Origin: Blepharisma stoltei
Lineage: Eukaryota > Ciliophora > Heterotrichea > Heterotrichida > Blepharismidae
Direction of reading: 5' to 3'
Length of the DNA: 64,000 nt
NCBI GenBank assembly: GCA_914767885.1
Contig: CAJZBQ010000052.1
Location: 404,501 to 468,500 of the forward strand
Positions 21,520 through 33,445 of this stretch are shown here, piece by piece. The notes beneath the pieces were generated by a model, which was not told the DNA's origin, searched no databases, and saw only the letters and a list, made by a program, of their open reading frames with translations. Both the position numbers and the translations under genes were made by a program. How positions within the stretch are numbered: position 1 is the stretch's first letter; every line of letters begins with the position of its first letter.

Positions 21520-22126
21520 ACTTTAACTTTATAATATCATTATTATTAAAAATTGAAGTATAAAATTATTGGAATGCTATTTTCTTGAATATAGCAGAGT
21601 ATTGAGTAATCTTAGAAATCCTGAATAATTTCTGGAAAGCAAGATGAAATTAGGTAAAAATATTTTAATGAAATCTATAGATGCCTTGGCTATCGAGGAG
21701 TATGATTTAGGCAATCAATATAGATATCTTAGGCTATATGCCACTCCGTAATTCTAAATTATTCTGGGAATTTTGTTTAATTACTTTAAAAAGTTTAATC
21801 AGTAATCTTCATGGTATAAAATTAATTTACATATTTTATGTGGTTGCTTATAATGAACAATAATCATAATTCAAACACTAAAACCAACGTATAATTTAAT
21901 TTGATACAGCAATCTGGCTACATTTGAATTTTTTCTGAGTTGATAAAAATTTCAATTTTTTCTACTTACTGATTATTAAAGATAAACTTATAATATTCCC
22001 TGCAAGCTCTCTCAAGCAATTTAATTCATTTATGACATTTTCCTATAATTATTATCTTTAGCTAGTCTATTAAATCATCATTAAAATAATGAAATCAGCA
22101 GAATTTCTGTGTTGATAATAATAAAA
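21520..22126. other. AT-rich intergenic region
   Basis: About 600 bp between divergent genes. No ORF, element end or RNA gene recognised. Confidence 0.4.
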
Positions 22127-24455
22127 ATGCTATTTCTTTCTTTACTACTGTTTGGGTCAGCAGCTGGTCAATGCCCCAAGTTTACGTGTTTAAACGAAAC
22201 CACTACAGAAAAGTGCTTACTCCCCCCCTCCGTGAGCGAACAAAAAATCTTGTTCACTCCACGGAGGGGGTTAATTTTTTTTTTAATATAAATTTATAAA
22301 AAATTTTTTTTTTCGAAATTTAAAAAAAAATCCTAATTCGCAAAAATTGGAAAGCAAATATTAATTTAATTTATAAATTTTATGTTTTAAGATGCAATTT
22401 GTTTAGAATTAAACAGAATTAGCTAGAGATTTCATTATACTAATTATCACTTGTATATCAAAAATTTTTTTCATAAAAAATTTTCTATTAAAATAATTTT
22501 TGTTTAAGGAGGGTGGGCAAAAAATAGCGATTTTTCTAATGGTTTGCTCGCTCACGGAGATGAGGGTGTTAGATTACGACAGTAAAAGCGCCACTTACAA
22601 AATTTCTTATTGCACTTCCGATTACATCTGCCCTGCAGGCTCCAGTCAAGAAGCTTTCTGCACTTTTAATAAACCGATTTACTCTCTTCGCTATCCAGGT
22701 GAATTTTGTACCTGGGATTCTGATTGCACAAGTAATTCTTGCGTTTTTAATGTTTGCCAAGGTCTGATTGCCCCTCAGACCTGCATAAACTTATATGACT
22801 GCAACCCAGGCTATTTTTGTGACCCAGAATCTGGTCTTTGTGAAGAGCAAGCTGAAGAAGGAGGAGATTGCCTTGTTGACGAAGGCTGCGTAAACTCAGC
22901 AATTTGTATAAAAGGAACTTGTGAACCCATTTTTTCTCAAGCAGTTGGCTATGCTTTTACTGATGTAGATGTCAACCCAAATACAGGCTTTAACTTTGCT
23001 TGTGCAACTGGCTATGCTATTGTCAAACGTGAAGGAGTGTTCCAGTGTGCAAAAGCTCCAGTCAGTAAACAAGCTGTTCCAATTCAATGCGAATTAGGAA
23101 CTAAATGTACAGCTTCTGATGGTGTTAGCCAACAAAACTGCCAATGCGGATACAATGAAGCTGGAGCTGCATATTGCCCTCTGTTTATTGGAGATTCGAT
23201 TGCTCAATCTATGATTACAAACTGGATTGCTATCTCTAAATATAGCTCAGCCTGCAATTCTATTAGAAGATGGAGTTTTGAATGCTTTGCAACTTTATCA
23301 GGAGAAGCTCAAGCTGCTTATAATGCTTGGGAAGTTGACTACATGCTTTATAATCAAAGCCACTATGCTCTTATACAAAATAATCCACCTTGTGTTCAAG
23401 AAACTTATACAAAAGATTATAATGAAGTTATAACTGCCAGTACAAAATATAACACTTCTGTATGTCCTATTTACCACTGCTCTCCAAGCTCAAGCTATAA
23501 TCAATGCATTCTTTATAGGCAAGAGACTGCCAATTTTTATGTACAGGAAACTTTTTACTTATCAAATTGTTCAGAGAGCCAAGTATGCCCTGTTACTCGG
23601 ACTGCCAACTCTACTTGTCAATCTGCTGAAGTCCAATTGGCATATCCAGGAGATTATTGCACTGAAAATGCCCAATGTCTTTCAGGATCATGCAAAAGTA
23701 AAAAATGTCAAGGACTAAGTGAAGGAGATGCGTGTATAAATCTATATGACTGTGGTCCTGGCTTATTTTGCAATGATGATTCTGTATGCCAAGAACAAGT
23801 TTCTAAAAATGGGCAGTGCTCTGATGAATATGATTGCGAAAATAATTTGATTTGCAATCTGGGAATTTGCATCCCATATTTCTCACTTGGAACAGGCGCA
23901 GAAACTGACGCTGTAGACTATAATGGATTATCTTTTGCTTGTGGCACAGGATTCGCAAAGATTAATAGTACAACTCCACTTATGGGCTCCTGTGCAGCAG
24001 CTCCAGTATCAGCATTAGGGGCATATACATGCACTCCTGGCTCTGTATGCATGGACTTGTCAAATATATACTCAAAGCCATGCACATGTGGATATAGCAG
24101 TGAAGGGTTAGGATACTGCCCATCATTTGAAGGCGATAAACATCTTCAAGCTGCTATAACAGCATTTAAAAAACTTATGACTTATGATGTCAGCTGCAAT
24201 ACGTTTTCAAGAAAAAGCGAAAACTGCTGGATGAGGTATCCGAAGTATTTGAAGCAGTTTTATTACTATGCAACTAATTTTACGATGTATCAGCAATTTC
24301 CTTATCTGCAGAAGAATCCTGATTGTGCTGACAATATATACAACACTGAGTATTATGGGCTTCTTGAAAGGCTAGCTAAAGGACATTTCGATGATAGCAA
24401 AGGCAACATTTTAACGTTTTGCCTTGGAATCGCTATTTTGATTGTTGGATATTAA
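22127..24455 (+). CDS. Secreted Cys-rich repeat surface protein, paralog 1
   Basis: After removal of MITE 22218-22569 the protein is 658 aa. A signal peptide starts at ATG 22127 (MLFLSLLLFGSAAGQC). Two homologous halves of about 310 residues each follow, both with the Cys pattern YPGEFC..DSDC.S.SC...C, then NLYDCNPGYFCD and a CxCGY..AG.YCP.F.GD block. The C-terminus is hydrophobic (ILTFCLGIAILIVGY) with a small-residue region before it, suggesting a GPI anchor or membrane span. Family not identified; the small Cys modules recall EB/dickkopf-type knots. The paralog just downstream shares the plan. Upstream in-frame GTG/TTG codons are not needed. Confidence 0.75.
22218..22569 (+). mobile_element. 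MITE IES in Cys-rich paralog 1
   Basis: 352 bp with TIR TActccccccctccgtgagc / GCTCGCTCACGGAGATG...GTTA, a short copy of GGTGGGCAAAAAATAGCG, and TA edges. Excision gives EKCLDYDSKSATY, aligning with EKCMSFSKKTNTY in the paralog. Confidence 0.93.
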
Positions 24456-24742
24456 ATCAGCATTAACTATCTTATTTCTCATTAAAATATTCAATATATT
24501 TTCTATATTCTTTGTTCAAGCTTTGTCTCATTTGATAATTAAAGTATGGGATTTAGCGATAAATTTCACGAAAAATTATTAGCTTCGGATAAAAACAAAT
24601 AAAAAAATTAAATCAATTTATTCAAGGGGAGATTCTTCTTTCAATAGCAATAGTTTCTTTTAAAATAAATAAGAATCAGTTTATTTATTGTTAGATTAAT
24701 ATATTTCACCATTTCTAATGAGTCTTCTGTTGAATAAATTGC

Positions 24743-26925
24743 ATGATCCCATTAATCTTATTAATCTTAGGAGTTTCTGCTCAGCAATGCCCAAAATATA
24801 CCTGCGATACGGCCGAAAAATGTATGTCTTTTAGTAAAAAGACTAACACATATCAAATATCCCCTTGTTCTCCAAATGCCACTTGTCCGATAGATCTATC
24901 ATCAAAAGAATCGCATTGCGTTGATTTACAACCAGAGAAATCATTCAACTACCCAGGAGAATTCTGCACATGGAATTCAGATTGCAGTAGCAAGTCTTGT
25001 CTTGGCAACATATGTCAGGGCAAAAACCAAGGAGATGACTGCATAAATCTTTATGACTGTAACCCTGGCCTTTACTGTGATCAAGTTGTAAAGACATGCG
25101 AACCTCAGCTTGTATCAGGGAAGGCTTGCAATTCTGATGATGAATGCGTAAACACCAATTTTTGCCTTTCAGGAACTTGCCAAAGCTATTTTTCACAGCC
25201 AAACGGATATTCCTTTACAAAACTACAGGTCAACTCAACAACAGGCTTTAATATGGTATGCGCATCAGGCTTCGCAATATTAAGCGCAGGGACCTATACA
25301 TGTACAGCTGCCCCTACAAATAAAGCAGACCCTACACAAGCATGTACTCCTGGATCTCAGTGCACATCTTCAGATGGAAAATATACACTCCCATGTCAAT
25401 GTGGATATACAGAATCAGGAAGTGGATATTGCCCACTATTTGCAGGAGATACTGTAGCTCAAAACATGATTACTAGCTGGATTGGTTTGCTTAAAGGCTA
25501 TAGTACTGGTACTTGTAATACAATGAGAAGATGGGGATATCAATGCTTTATAGGTCAGAATGCAAATGCAGAGATGGCTTTCAATACTTTCATGCAATAT
25601 TATATCGCTTATGTAGGAGGCCAGTGGCCACTTTTGCAAAACAACCCACCATGCATCAAAGAAACTCTCGCAAAAGAATATTACGATCTTCAGGCTGCAC
25701 AATCAGATGATAAGTATACAATTTCCTCTTGTCCTGTTTACTTTTGTTCTTCATCATCTTCAAGTGATCAATGCATAGTTTATAAAGAAGAAATCAGCGA
25801 TTTTTACGTTCAAGAAACATTTTATGCAAAGACATGCTCATCTGGAAAAACTTGTCCAGCAACAAGGACATCAAACTCAACATGTGAAGATGCGCCAACT
25901 GCAGTTCGATATGCTGGAGACAAATGCTCTGATAATTCTGACTGTTTATCAAATAAATGCGATAATAAAGTCTGCGTTGGAAAAGCTCAAAGCGATACTT
26001 GTGAGTACATATATGACTGCAATCCTGGATTATACTGCAACTCTGGGTCTTCCCGCTGTGAAACGCAGCTAACTGCAGATGCGACATGTTTAGATGACTA
26101 TGACTGCGCCAATGGCTTGATGTGCAACTTAGGAGCTTGCACTCTTTACTTTACTTTAGAAAATGGCATGCAAACTGACAATGTCAATAATTATGGTTTT
26201 TCTATGGCATGCAAAACCGGCTTTGCGGCAGTTAATAGGCAAACCAATCCTCCAACTGGGATCTGTGCAGAAGCACCTCTTTCACCTACAGTAAAGACAT
26301 GTATGGTAGATTCGATGTGTCAAGACACAACTGGGACTTATTCGAAACCGTGCACTTGTGGATATAATGCGAATGGGCTCTCATTCTGTCCAAGTTTTGA
26401 AGGCGACCAGTACCTGCAAACTGCAATTGTCGCTGCAAGAACTCTTTTGCTAATTCTCACTTCTCTATAAGTGAAATCCCAAAAAAAATAAAACTATTAT
26501 AATTTGAGAATGGCAAATTAATTTTACCATAAAGTTTATACAGGCTATTTTAAAATTTTATTTTCCATTTAATAATCCATAATTATATATAAAATAAATT
26601 AACCAACAATTTTTGCTCACTCATAGAGTTTGTTTTACTTGCTAGCAGAGAGGGTGTAAGTAATGTTCAATGCAACACTTACTCTAGGCTAAGCGAATAT
26701 TGCTATGAAAAGTATCCAAAATTACTTGGAAATTATTATAATTACGCAATAAATATGGAAATGTATTTGAACTATCCATTACTACAACAAAACCCAGACT
26801 GTATCGAAAAAATTTATAATGCAGACTATTACTATGTTGTCCAGAAACTAAAGGATATGAATGATAGTGGGTCAATTGAAAAATCCATATTCTTTGGATT
26901 ATTGGCTCTCCTAGTATTAAGCTAA
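24743..26925 (+). CDS. Secreted Cys-rich repeat surface protein, paralog 2
   Basis: Signal peptide MIPLILLILGVSAQQC at ATG 24743. The same two-module Cys architecture as paralog 1 (NYPGEFCTWNSDC, NLYDCNPGLYCD, CQCGYTESGSGYCP). Without excision it would stop at 26470. Removing 26451-26656 restores SNVQCNTYSRLSEYCYEKYP and a hydrophobic C-terminus (IFFGLLALLVLS), giving 658 aa, the same length as paralog 1. The TAA stop overlaps the left TA of the next MITE. Likely a cell-surface coat or receptor-like protein; role inferred only from signal, Cys pattern and anchor. Confidence 0.78.
26451..26656 (+). mobile_element. Degenerate MITE IES in Cys-rich paralog 2
   Basis: 206 bp with worn ends (TAattctcacttctc; TTTTGCTCACTCATAGAG inside the right part; GA GAGGGTGTA at the edge). 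TA excision restores the frame and the paralog alignment. Confidence 0.8.
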
Positions 26926-27248
26926 CTCCCCCCCTCCGTGAGTGAACAAAAAAAATTTTGTTCACTCACGGAGGGGGGTTAATTTTTTTTTTTAAAAAAA
27001 TTTATATATAAATTTTTTATAAAATATTTTTTTCGAAATTTAAAAAATTCTCACTTCTATAAAAATTGGAATGCAAATATTAATTTAATTTGTAAAAATT
27101 ATGTTTTAAAACGCAATTTGTCTAAAATTAAACAGAATTAGCTCGAGATTTCATTATAATAATTATCATTTATATATCAACATTTTTTTCCATTAACAAT
27201 TTTTCTATTAAAACAATTTTTGTTCACTCACGGAGGGGTGGGGGGGAG
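26923..27248 (+). mobile_element. MITE inserted in a stop codon
   Basis: 326 bp copy starting TAactccccccctccgtgag exactly at the TAA of paralog 2 and ending GGTGGGGGGGAGTA. Both before and after excision the codon reads TAA (TAac versus TAag). Confidence 0.9.
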
Positions 27249-27470
27249 TAAGGACAAAATTTCTTTAATAATGATTTATTTGCTTAAAATAAAATGATTT
27301 TTTAATCATCTTACTGATTACTTGGGCTAGATTTTTCATAACGACATATAATAGAATTTATATAATGGCAGGCTGCTCACTGAAACATTGTTGGCAGACT
27401 TCATTTAAATAATTATATTCGATTAAATATTATATCTGTCAAAGTAACATAATAATTTAAATGGGTTTGA

Positions 27471-28855
27471 ATGGACCAACAAAGAGTAAATTATAAAAAC
27501 GAGAGCCATCAGCCTTTTCTACGAGAAATTACCAGGCACAAATCCCAAAAACTATTTGAGCGGAAGCCATCGCTTCCTTGCATCAAAGCATGATTAATAT
27601 AGTGGTGACGAAAAATATGTCCTTACCGGCGCACCATCTTGGGAGCCAAAATGGCTTTATAGCCTAAACTAAGATTCAGGCTCTTTGATTCTAAACCTAG
27701 GCTTGTTGTATGGCAGCCGTTGGGGTGGGTAACATTGGGAGTCAGCTAGTGGCCATTCTAGTCTGAGTATTAGTTATCCTGATAGTTTTTGGGCAAACGG
27801 TTCTTTCCCTAGCGGTGAGGAGGGCTATGATTCTTTTTCCTGGGCGCCCACCCCTCCCAAAGGTGGCTGACAGGAGGTATTGGACTAACCTTTATCTCCA
27901 TAGTATTCAATGGCGTACTGATAGAGCGTCTTCCTAACCCGCTGAGACTCTTGGGGATTACAATTCAAGCCCTGCTCCTAGAAAAGATCACTGTTCCAAA
28001 TAGCAGCAATATTTCTGCCAGGCAAGCAGATTAGCTTTGGTCGAAAGCGTGCGGAGGCATTAAATCTGGAAGACCTCAAGGCCTTTTTCATTAATTAATT
28101 GCATCAAAGCTTATTCATTGAAAAAATCTAAAAGCAATCTTCCAGAAATAAAACATTGTGCAATAACTCCAGAGCCTTGTTTGATAAGAGATCGATCGAT
28201 GAATTTCTCTCCTAATGAATATGTTTATGGTATAAATCCAGAAAGCCAAGAAAGTTTAACTTTGAATTCGCTAATCCAAGGTACTTATCATACTTCCAAA
28301 AACAATTCAAGACAAAATTTCTTCCATTCATTCATTAAGGACAAATGAAAAGAGACTCAGGCATGCAAAAGAGTCAGCAATAAACTTACAAAGTTAAATA
28401 AAAACTATATGAATAAACTTTCAGTTCATTCACCTTTTTCCATTCCTTCTACCAACCTGCCTAAATCAAGAATTTTAGAAAGCAGTTCTCAGCTTTCAAA
28501 TTCAAAAATCAAGCTTCATGAAAGCATCCCACAAATCCCTAAGGTAGCCGTAACAGAAAAAAATACTCCAATCAGGCCAAAAGAATCCAAAAAACTAACA
28601 ATCAGCCACTCGCTTCCTCAAAAGCTTAGAAACTACAAGCCACACTTCGATGTGAAGATCAGACACAGGCCAACACAAGAAAGAAAAAGGTCTTACTCAA
28701 ACATTAGATTAAGCAGTTGGGACACTGAAGAAAACAAGTGTTGAGTAAAAATAATTTTATACAAAATTTTTTTAACTTCCATCTCCTCTTGACCCAGTTG
28801 AGCTGCTTATTCTCGATTTCGGTTTTTCTACTTCTATCATCCATGGGTGTGATAA
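27471..28855 (+). CDS. Unknown basic protein
   Basis: Removing 27600-28111 joins MDQQRVNYKNESHQPFLREI... to KKSKSNLPEIKHCAITPEP, giving 290 aa. It is rich in Ser, Lys, Pro and Asn, with short basic clusters (HRPTQERKRSYS), and is probably disordered; no domain is seen. Several TGA codons are read as Trp. The frame continues past SSWDTEENKC into the 3' end of the convergent DYRK gene and stops at 28855, an 84 bp overlap, so the last 35 residues are doubtful. The exact junction of the insert is also tentative. Confidence 0.55.
27600..28111 (+). mobile_element. SINE-like IES with tRNA-like segment
   Basis: 512 bp, GC-rich. A 12 bp direct repeat (TTGCATCAAAGC) is at 27579 and 28099. It starts near ATAGTGGTGACG and ends in an ATTA tail. 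A stretch at 27905-27985 (TGATAGAGCGTC..., ATTCAAGCCCTGCTCC) resembles tRNA A/B boxes and arms. Confidence 0.7.
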
Positions 28856-30337
28856 CGCTTCTTGAGGTGTCATTCTTGTGTCCGGGTTTCAATCCAAGCA
28901 GCGCTGAATAAAGCTCAAAAATTCTGGATCAGTCGACTTCACTCTTTCGTTTAAATTTCGAGTCCCTGGGAAGCGTTTCTTTCCTCTGCTGTTTGGTGCA
29001 ATTTTTGGAGTGTTATCTTCTTCAAAAAATAGCGCTTTTCTTGTTGATCTCTCCAGTATCGAGTCTGGAGGGACTCCTTTGACCTCCATAATGCATAGGA
29101 GCTGTTCAGCTTCTGACTCTCCAGGGAATAAAGGGCAGCCTGAGTGCAGTTCTGCGGCGATGCACCCAAGAGACCACATATCGATTGCCATCGTGTAGGG
29201 TAGTCCTAATATAATATCAGGAGCCCTATAAAACCGGCTTTGTATATAAGTATATAGTTTTTCATCTTCGAAGCATGATGATCCGAAGTCTATCACTTTT
29301 ATGCTTGATTTATTCTGGTGCTTCAATAAAATGTTTTCTGGCTTCAAATCACAGTGAATAATTCTGTGGGACGCAGCGAATTCTAAACATTGAATGATTT
29401 GGAGGCAAAATCTTCTGACAAGCGACAAAGAGAACCCTGAGAACTTATTGTTTTTGAGCAGTTCATATAAGTTCATATTGAGGAGCTCAAAGGTAATGCA
29501 GATATGCTTGCGAAAAAGAAAGTAGTCTTGCATTATTACTGAGTGCGAGCATCCACCTTTGTCGTGGATCCTTATATGGTTCAGAACTTTGATTTCAACT
29601 CTACCTTGCCGATGGAACCTTCTCTGATTCCTAATTATTTTTAATGCTACATAGTCTTTTGCTTTATGGTCAAAGCATCTTAGAACTTGTCCAAAAGATC
29701 CTTTTCCTAAGACTTGTAAAATTTCATATCTATAAGCAATTTGGTCTCCAATAATGTGGATGTAGTCAGATCTGTCATCGTCAAAGCCAAGATTATTTCC
29801 TGCTGCATTTGGCTTGGTTTTTTGAGCTTTTAAACCTAAATAATAAACTTCAGGATAATCCAAAATTTCACCCTGCTCATATTTTGACATGAAATTAGCA
29901 AAATTCTTTAAGACTTGTGGAGGTGTCAAAGGAAGCTGCAAACTTGCCATCAAGTCGTCAGGAGTAATCTCTGAGTGGCTTGCAGATTTTTGCCTTACAA
30001 TTGTGCTTGCCCTTGGACTTGGTTTTGCAGTGCGCACTTCGTCTCTGCTTAAATTTACATTGCTTCTATTGAAAGAGCCGTTCAACTTAAAAGTAGACAC
30101 GTTTGGGGAGTTCAATGTATTGTTTAAAGACCCTTTATCTGGAAAAAAATGCTCTTGTTTTCTATTTGAAGGAGTTTGCTGTTTCGGGGTTGGCAATTCG
30201 CTTTGTATCATAGACTTTGAAGTTGGGTTCCTTATTTTGGTGCTTATTGGGATTAGATTCTTTCTAATCGTTGATCCAGGTAGCAGGATTTTTTGTTTTG
30301 AAACTCTTGTCCGAGGAGACTGCATTGAATTATTCAT
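28772..30337 (-). CDS. DYRK-family dual-specificity kinase
   Basis: 521 aa, one TGA as Trp (CLDWNPDTR). The N-terminal 200 residues are basic and Ser/Thr-rich, ending in a DYRK-homology-like box (GFDDDRSDYIHIIGDQIAYR). Kinase domain: LGKGSFGQV Gly loop, VALKII Lys, HCDLKPENILL catalytic loop, DFGSSC, and an activation loop with YTYIQSRFYRAP, the YxY autophosphorylation signature of DYRKs. APE is APD here, as is common in the group. Closest to DYRK2/4 by layout. Such kinases autophosphorylate on Tyr during folding and then act on Ser/Thr. Ends within 84 bp of overlap with the convergent gene. Confidence 0.9.
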
Positions 30338-30422
30338 TCTATTTAATATATTGACCTCTTATCCTTTTTAAAAAAATTAACAGATTAGGCTAATTACAGA
30401 CTGTATTAAATTATATGTGAAT

Positions 30423-31304
30423 TTATGACAGCTTGGCGGGCGCATTTTGAAATATTCGGACTGGAGAAAAGTATTGCTTCATTATCAAGCTTTCAAGGGA
30501 TTTCTTGTAGATTTTGGAAGACAGGCTGGAACCTGAAGGGGAGTTATTTTTGGCCATGTTCTCATTAGATTTATAAGATCGGATTGAAGAAGGCTTAGAC
30601 ATGAGACTATCCCATACGTCCGGCCTTCTATATAGTTTGAAATCGCCATTTATTTCTTTGGATTTCTCTCTTGGACGGCCTATTTCAGCTGCGTTTAAGT
30701 TTCCTCTGATATAAGGCTCTGACTGATTTCTTGTCATTTGATGCCATGCGGCATCATCTTTCTTGAATTGCTTAGAAAAATTGACAAAAGGTCGATCATC
30801 TTTGTGCTCGATCCTGACTGAACTTATTCCGACGAATTTATCTGCGTCAAATTCGTCATATCCTTTGATTTTATTTTTTTCTATATTTGGTAAAGGTTTT
30901 TGCTCGACTATAACCAATCTAGAATATGAATCATTAGAGCTGCTTGAGCTAGATATTATTGATAATTCTTGCTTGCTTGAATTAGCTTCATCTATTGGAT
31001 CTGGGCTTTTTGAGTATTGTTTTATAACCGTGACTCTCTTGTCTACTTTTATAGGGCGGAAGCCCATTTGATCTGGATGATTTAAGGTTATTGATCCATC
31101 AATTAAACCTAGTTATGATTTACTCTTTGTAAAAGTTGGTTCTAGATTCCTATGAGCTCATTCCATCATTCTCATTTTTGATTGATTACTTAGTCTATCT
31201 TGTCTTTTCTTATATTTCGCTCTATCACTTTTGGCTTTTTCTTTTTGGATTGTCTCTTCTGATTTTTCCTTTTCTAATTTTTCGTGTCAAAAAGCATTAA
31301 ACAT
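30423..31304 (-). CDS. Unknown charged protein with a 15-nt intron
   Basis: Start ATG at 31304 gives MFNAFWHEKLEKEKSEETIQ, a Lys/Glu-rich helix, then after the 15-nt intron (31109-31123) a disordered Ser/Lys region (SSSSSSNDSYSRL). Total 288 aa. Removing the intron avoids an in-frame TAA and joins TKSLIDGSITLNHP. No domain recognised; the composition suggests a cytoskeletal or ciliary accessory protein, which is only a guess. Confidence 0.65.
31109..31123 (-). other. 15-nt intron
   Basis: Coding-strand sequence GTAAATCATAACTAG contains an in-frame TAA. Canonical GT...AG, exactly 15 nt. Confidence 0.85.
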
Positions 31305-32754
31305 TTTATAATTAATCTTATTTTTTGTTTATAATTTTATGTCGCGAATTGAATATTTCAAAGCTTTTGCGTTCCTGGATATTACTATTGTTTTAGCATT
31401 AATTGATTTAATTTACAAAGCTACAAAGCTTACTTAAACAGTTTCATGTTAATTTTTAAGCAAAAAATATATTGGCATGCTTAAAAAAAATTGCATGTTT
31501 AACTGTGGTAACTATACAATTAATGAATTTGCTTACTTTACAATAACAAAATAGACCTTATAGATTTTTAAAGCATCAGTTATTATTAGTATCGATTATT
31601 CAGCAAATGCTAAATATTTTGCTTTGCAATCCATCAAAGTATTGAACCGTAAATTAAATAATTAATATTAATTATTAGAGCCAATTTCTTGTTTCTAATA
31701 TGCAAACTATTTAAAAATTACATTATTGATGCTTATTTATGATAAATATAAATGATTATTTTTATGATCTTATAATTTTCTTTGAATTTTATATTGTTAT
31801 TTAATCATGAAAATAGCTATTTTGAAGTACATTTTTATTTAGTTAATTAAAAATGAAACCATTTATAAAGTACCTCATCATTCAAATTGGATTTTAAATA
31901 TGCAAACTAAAATCTTTTTAATAGATAAACAATAAATTCGAATATGATTACTATTATATTTTCAATTGGAATTCAATAAACTAAAGCCCAACTAATTATT
32001 TTTTTACTGAAAAAGCACTATTTAACTATAATTTTTTAGGTCATTATAAATTAGGAGATTATACCATATTGTCTTAATAATAAGTAATTAAATCCATTAT
32101 AGCCATTATGATCATGCAATTCTTCGTTCTGGCATTTTCTTATAATTCTTCGATCCTTTCTTCAGCCATTGGTGATTTTTAGATAGACTAAGCAAATCAT
32201 CATTCATTTTTATTATCTTTGCAAAGCATTTTAATATATAATCCATTTATAATTAAATGGCAACAAATAATAATAATAAAATAACTTGTAAAATGATGAT
32301 TGAAAACCATAAAAATGAACTTTATTGACCTGACAACTAGGGCTCTGAAAATTCCTTATGGCTATTTATCTTAAGAAATTTGAATTAGCCATCTGACCTT
32401 CAGGTTTAAGAAAATTAAATAATATATTTTTAAGACTGAGGATCAAAAATTTCTAGAAAGGAATTATTTATAATTGGATAAAAATCTCGATATATCTTTT
32501 TCTCAATATCTATTTTCTTTCACCCGTTTAAACTTATAATTATTAATTACTCAATTACCTTCATTTTTCTAAAAACTATGTGTGGATAATAATTTAAAAT
32601 CAATAATCGTTAAAAAAGGCCCAATTCTTACTTCTAATACAATCTTAATAAGCTTCGAGAGACTAATATTTTTAATAGATATTCGATGGAGCCAATATGA
32701 AAATCTGTTATCACTATTTTTAATTGTTATTTTGAAAAATATTAAAGGTTGAAA
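31305..32754. other. Long AT-rich gene-free stretch
   Basis: About 1.45 kb with very low GC. I see no ORF with coding character, no MITE ends, no tRNA-like arms and no tandem array. It could hold promoters and very old elements. Confidence 0.5.
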
Positions 32755-33411
32755 ATGTTTAAAGAAGCTCTTCTAGAATTCCCAAATGCTTCGAAATCTT
32801 TGCCCTCGGTGGTTTGCCTGTCTCTTGCTTACAATTCGAGGCCAAAAATTTCTTTGCAGTGCAAAGACTGCAATTTGGTTTTCAGGTCTCAAAAAGACCT
32901 GTGCATGCATAGATATAGAAATTTCCCATAGATGGCGCAGTTTGCCCTTGATATTCCCACTGGGAAAATTTTTTGGTTCGACCAGTACCATATGGTTTGG
33001 TCAAACCAAAAAATTTTCCCAGTGGGAACATCAAGGGCAAACTGCGCCATCTATGGGAAAATTCTATACTTTACACCTCAAAACGAACACTTAAAACCTC
33101 AGCGCAAGTTAAATGCAGATCAGGCTGCGACAAACGATAGCTCTTCGCTTGAGCCATTTTTCTGCGAAGAGTGCAAAATAGCATTCAAATCGCGAAAAGG
33201 AAAAATGCAGCATCTTGGAAAGATCCATAAGACCAAGTATAAACATTCTAGATGCCAGATTTGCAATAAAAAATTCAGAAATAAATATGCAGTGAGATTT
33301 CATGTCAAACAAGTTCACGAAAAATCGACAAGGGTTAAATGTATGGTGTGCGAAAAAGAATTTTATAACAAATATCTGCTCGTTGACCACATGGAAAAGT
33401 GCCAGATATAG
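32755..33411 (+). CDS. C2H2 zinc-finger protein, split by a palindromic IES
   Basis: 177 aa after removing 32929-33051, which otherwise ends the frame at 32931 and shifts it. Fingers: a first, atypical one (LQCKDCNLVFRSQKDLCMHR), then FFCEECKIAFKSRKGKMQHL, SRCQICNKKFRNKYAVRFH and VKCMVCEKEFYNKYLLVDH. The last ends HMEKC, so Cys replaces the second His. Probably a nucleic-acid-binding regulator. The junction reads NFPYGKILYF. Confidence 0.8.
32929..33051. mobile_element. Near-perfect palindromic IES
   Basis: 123 bp between TA dinucleotides. The two 50 bp arms (ATGGCGCAGTTTGCCCTTGA...) are almost exact reverse complements around a short spacer near ACCATATGGT. Excision restores the zinc-finger gene. 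Confidence 0.9.
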
Positions 33412-33445
33412 ATAATAATAGAACTATGCTTATAATTAATTTGTT

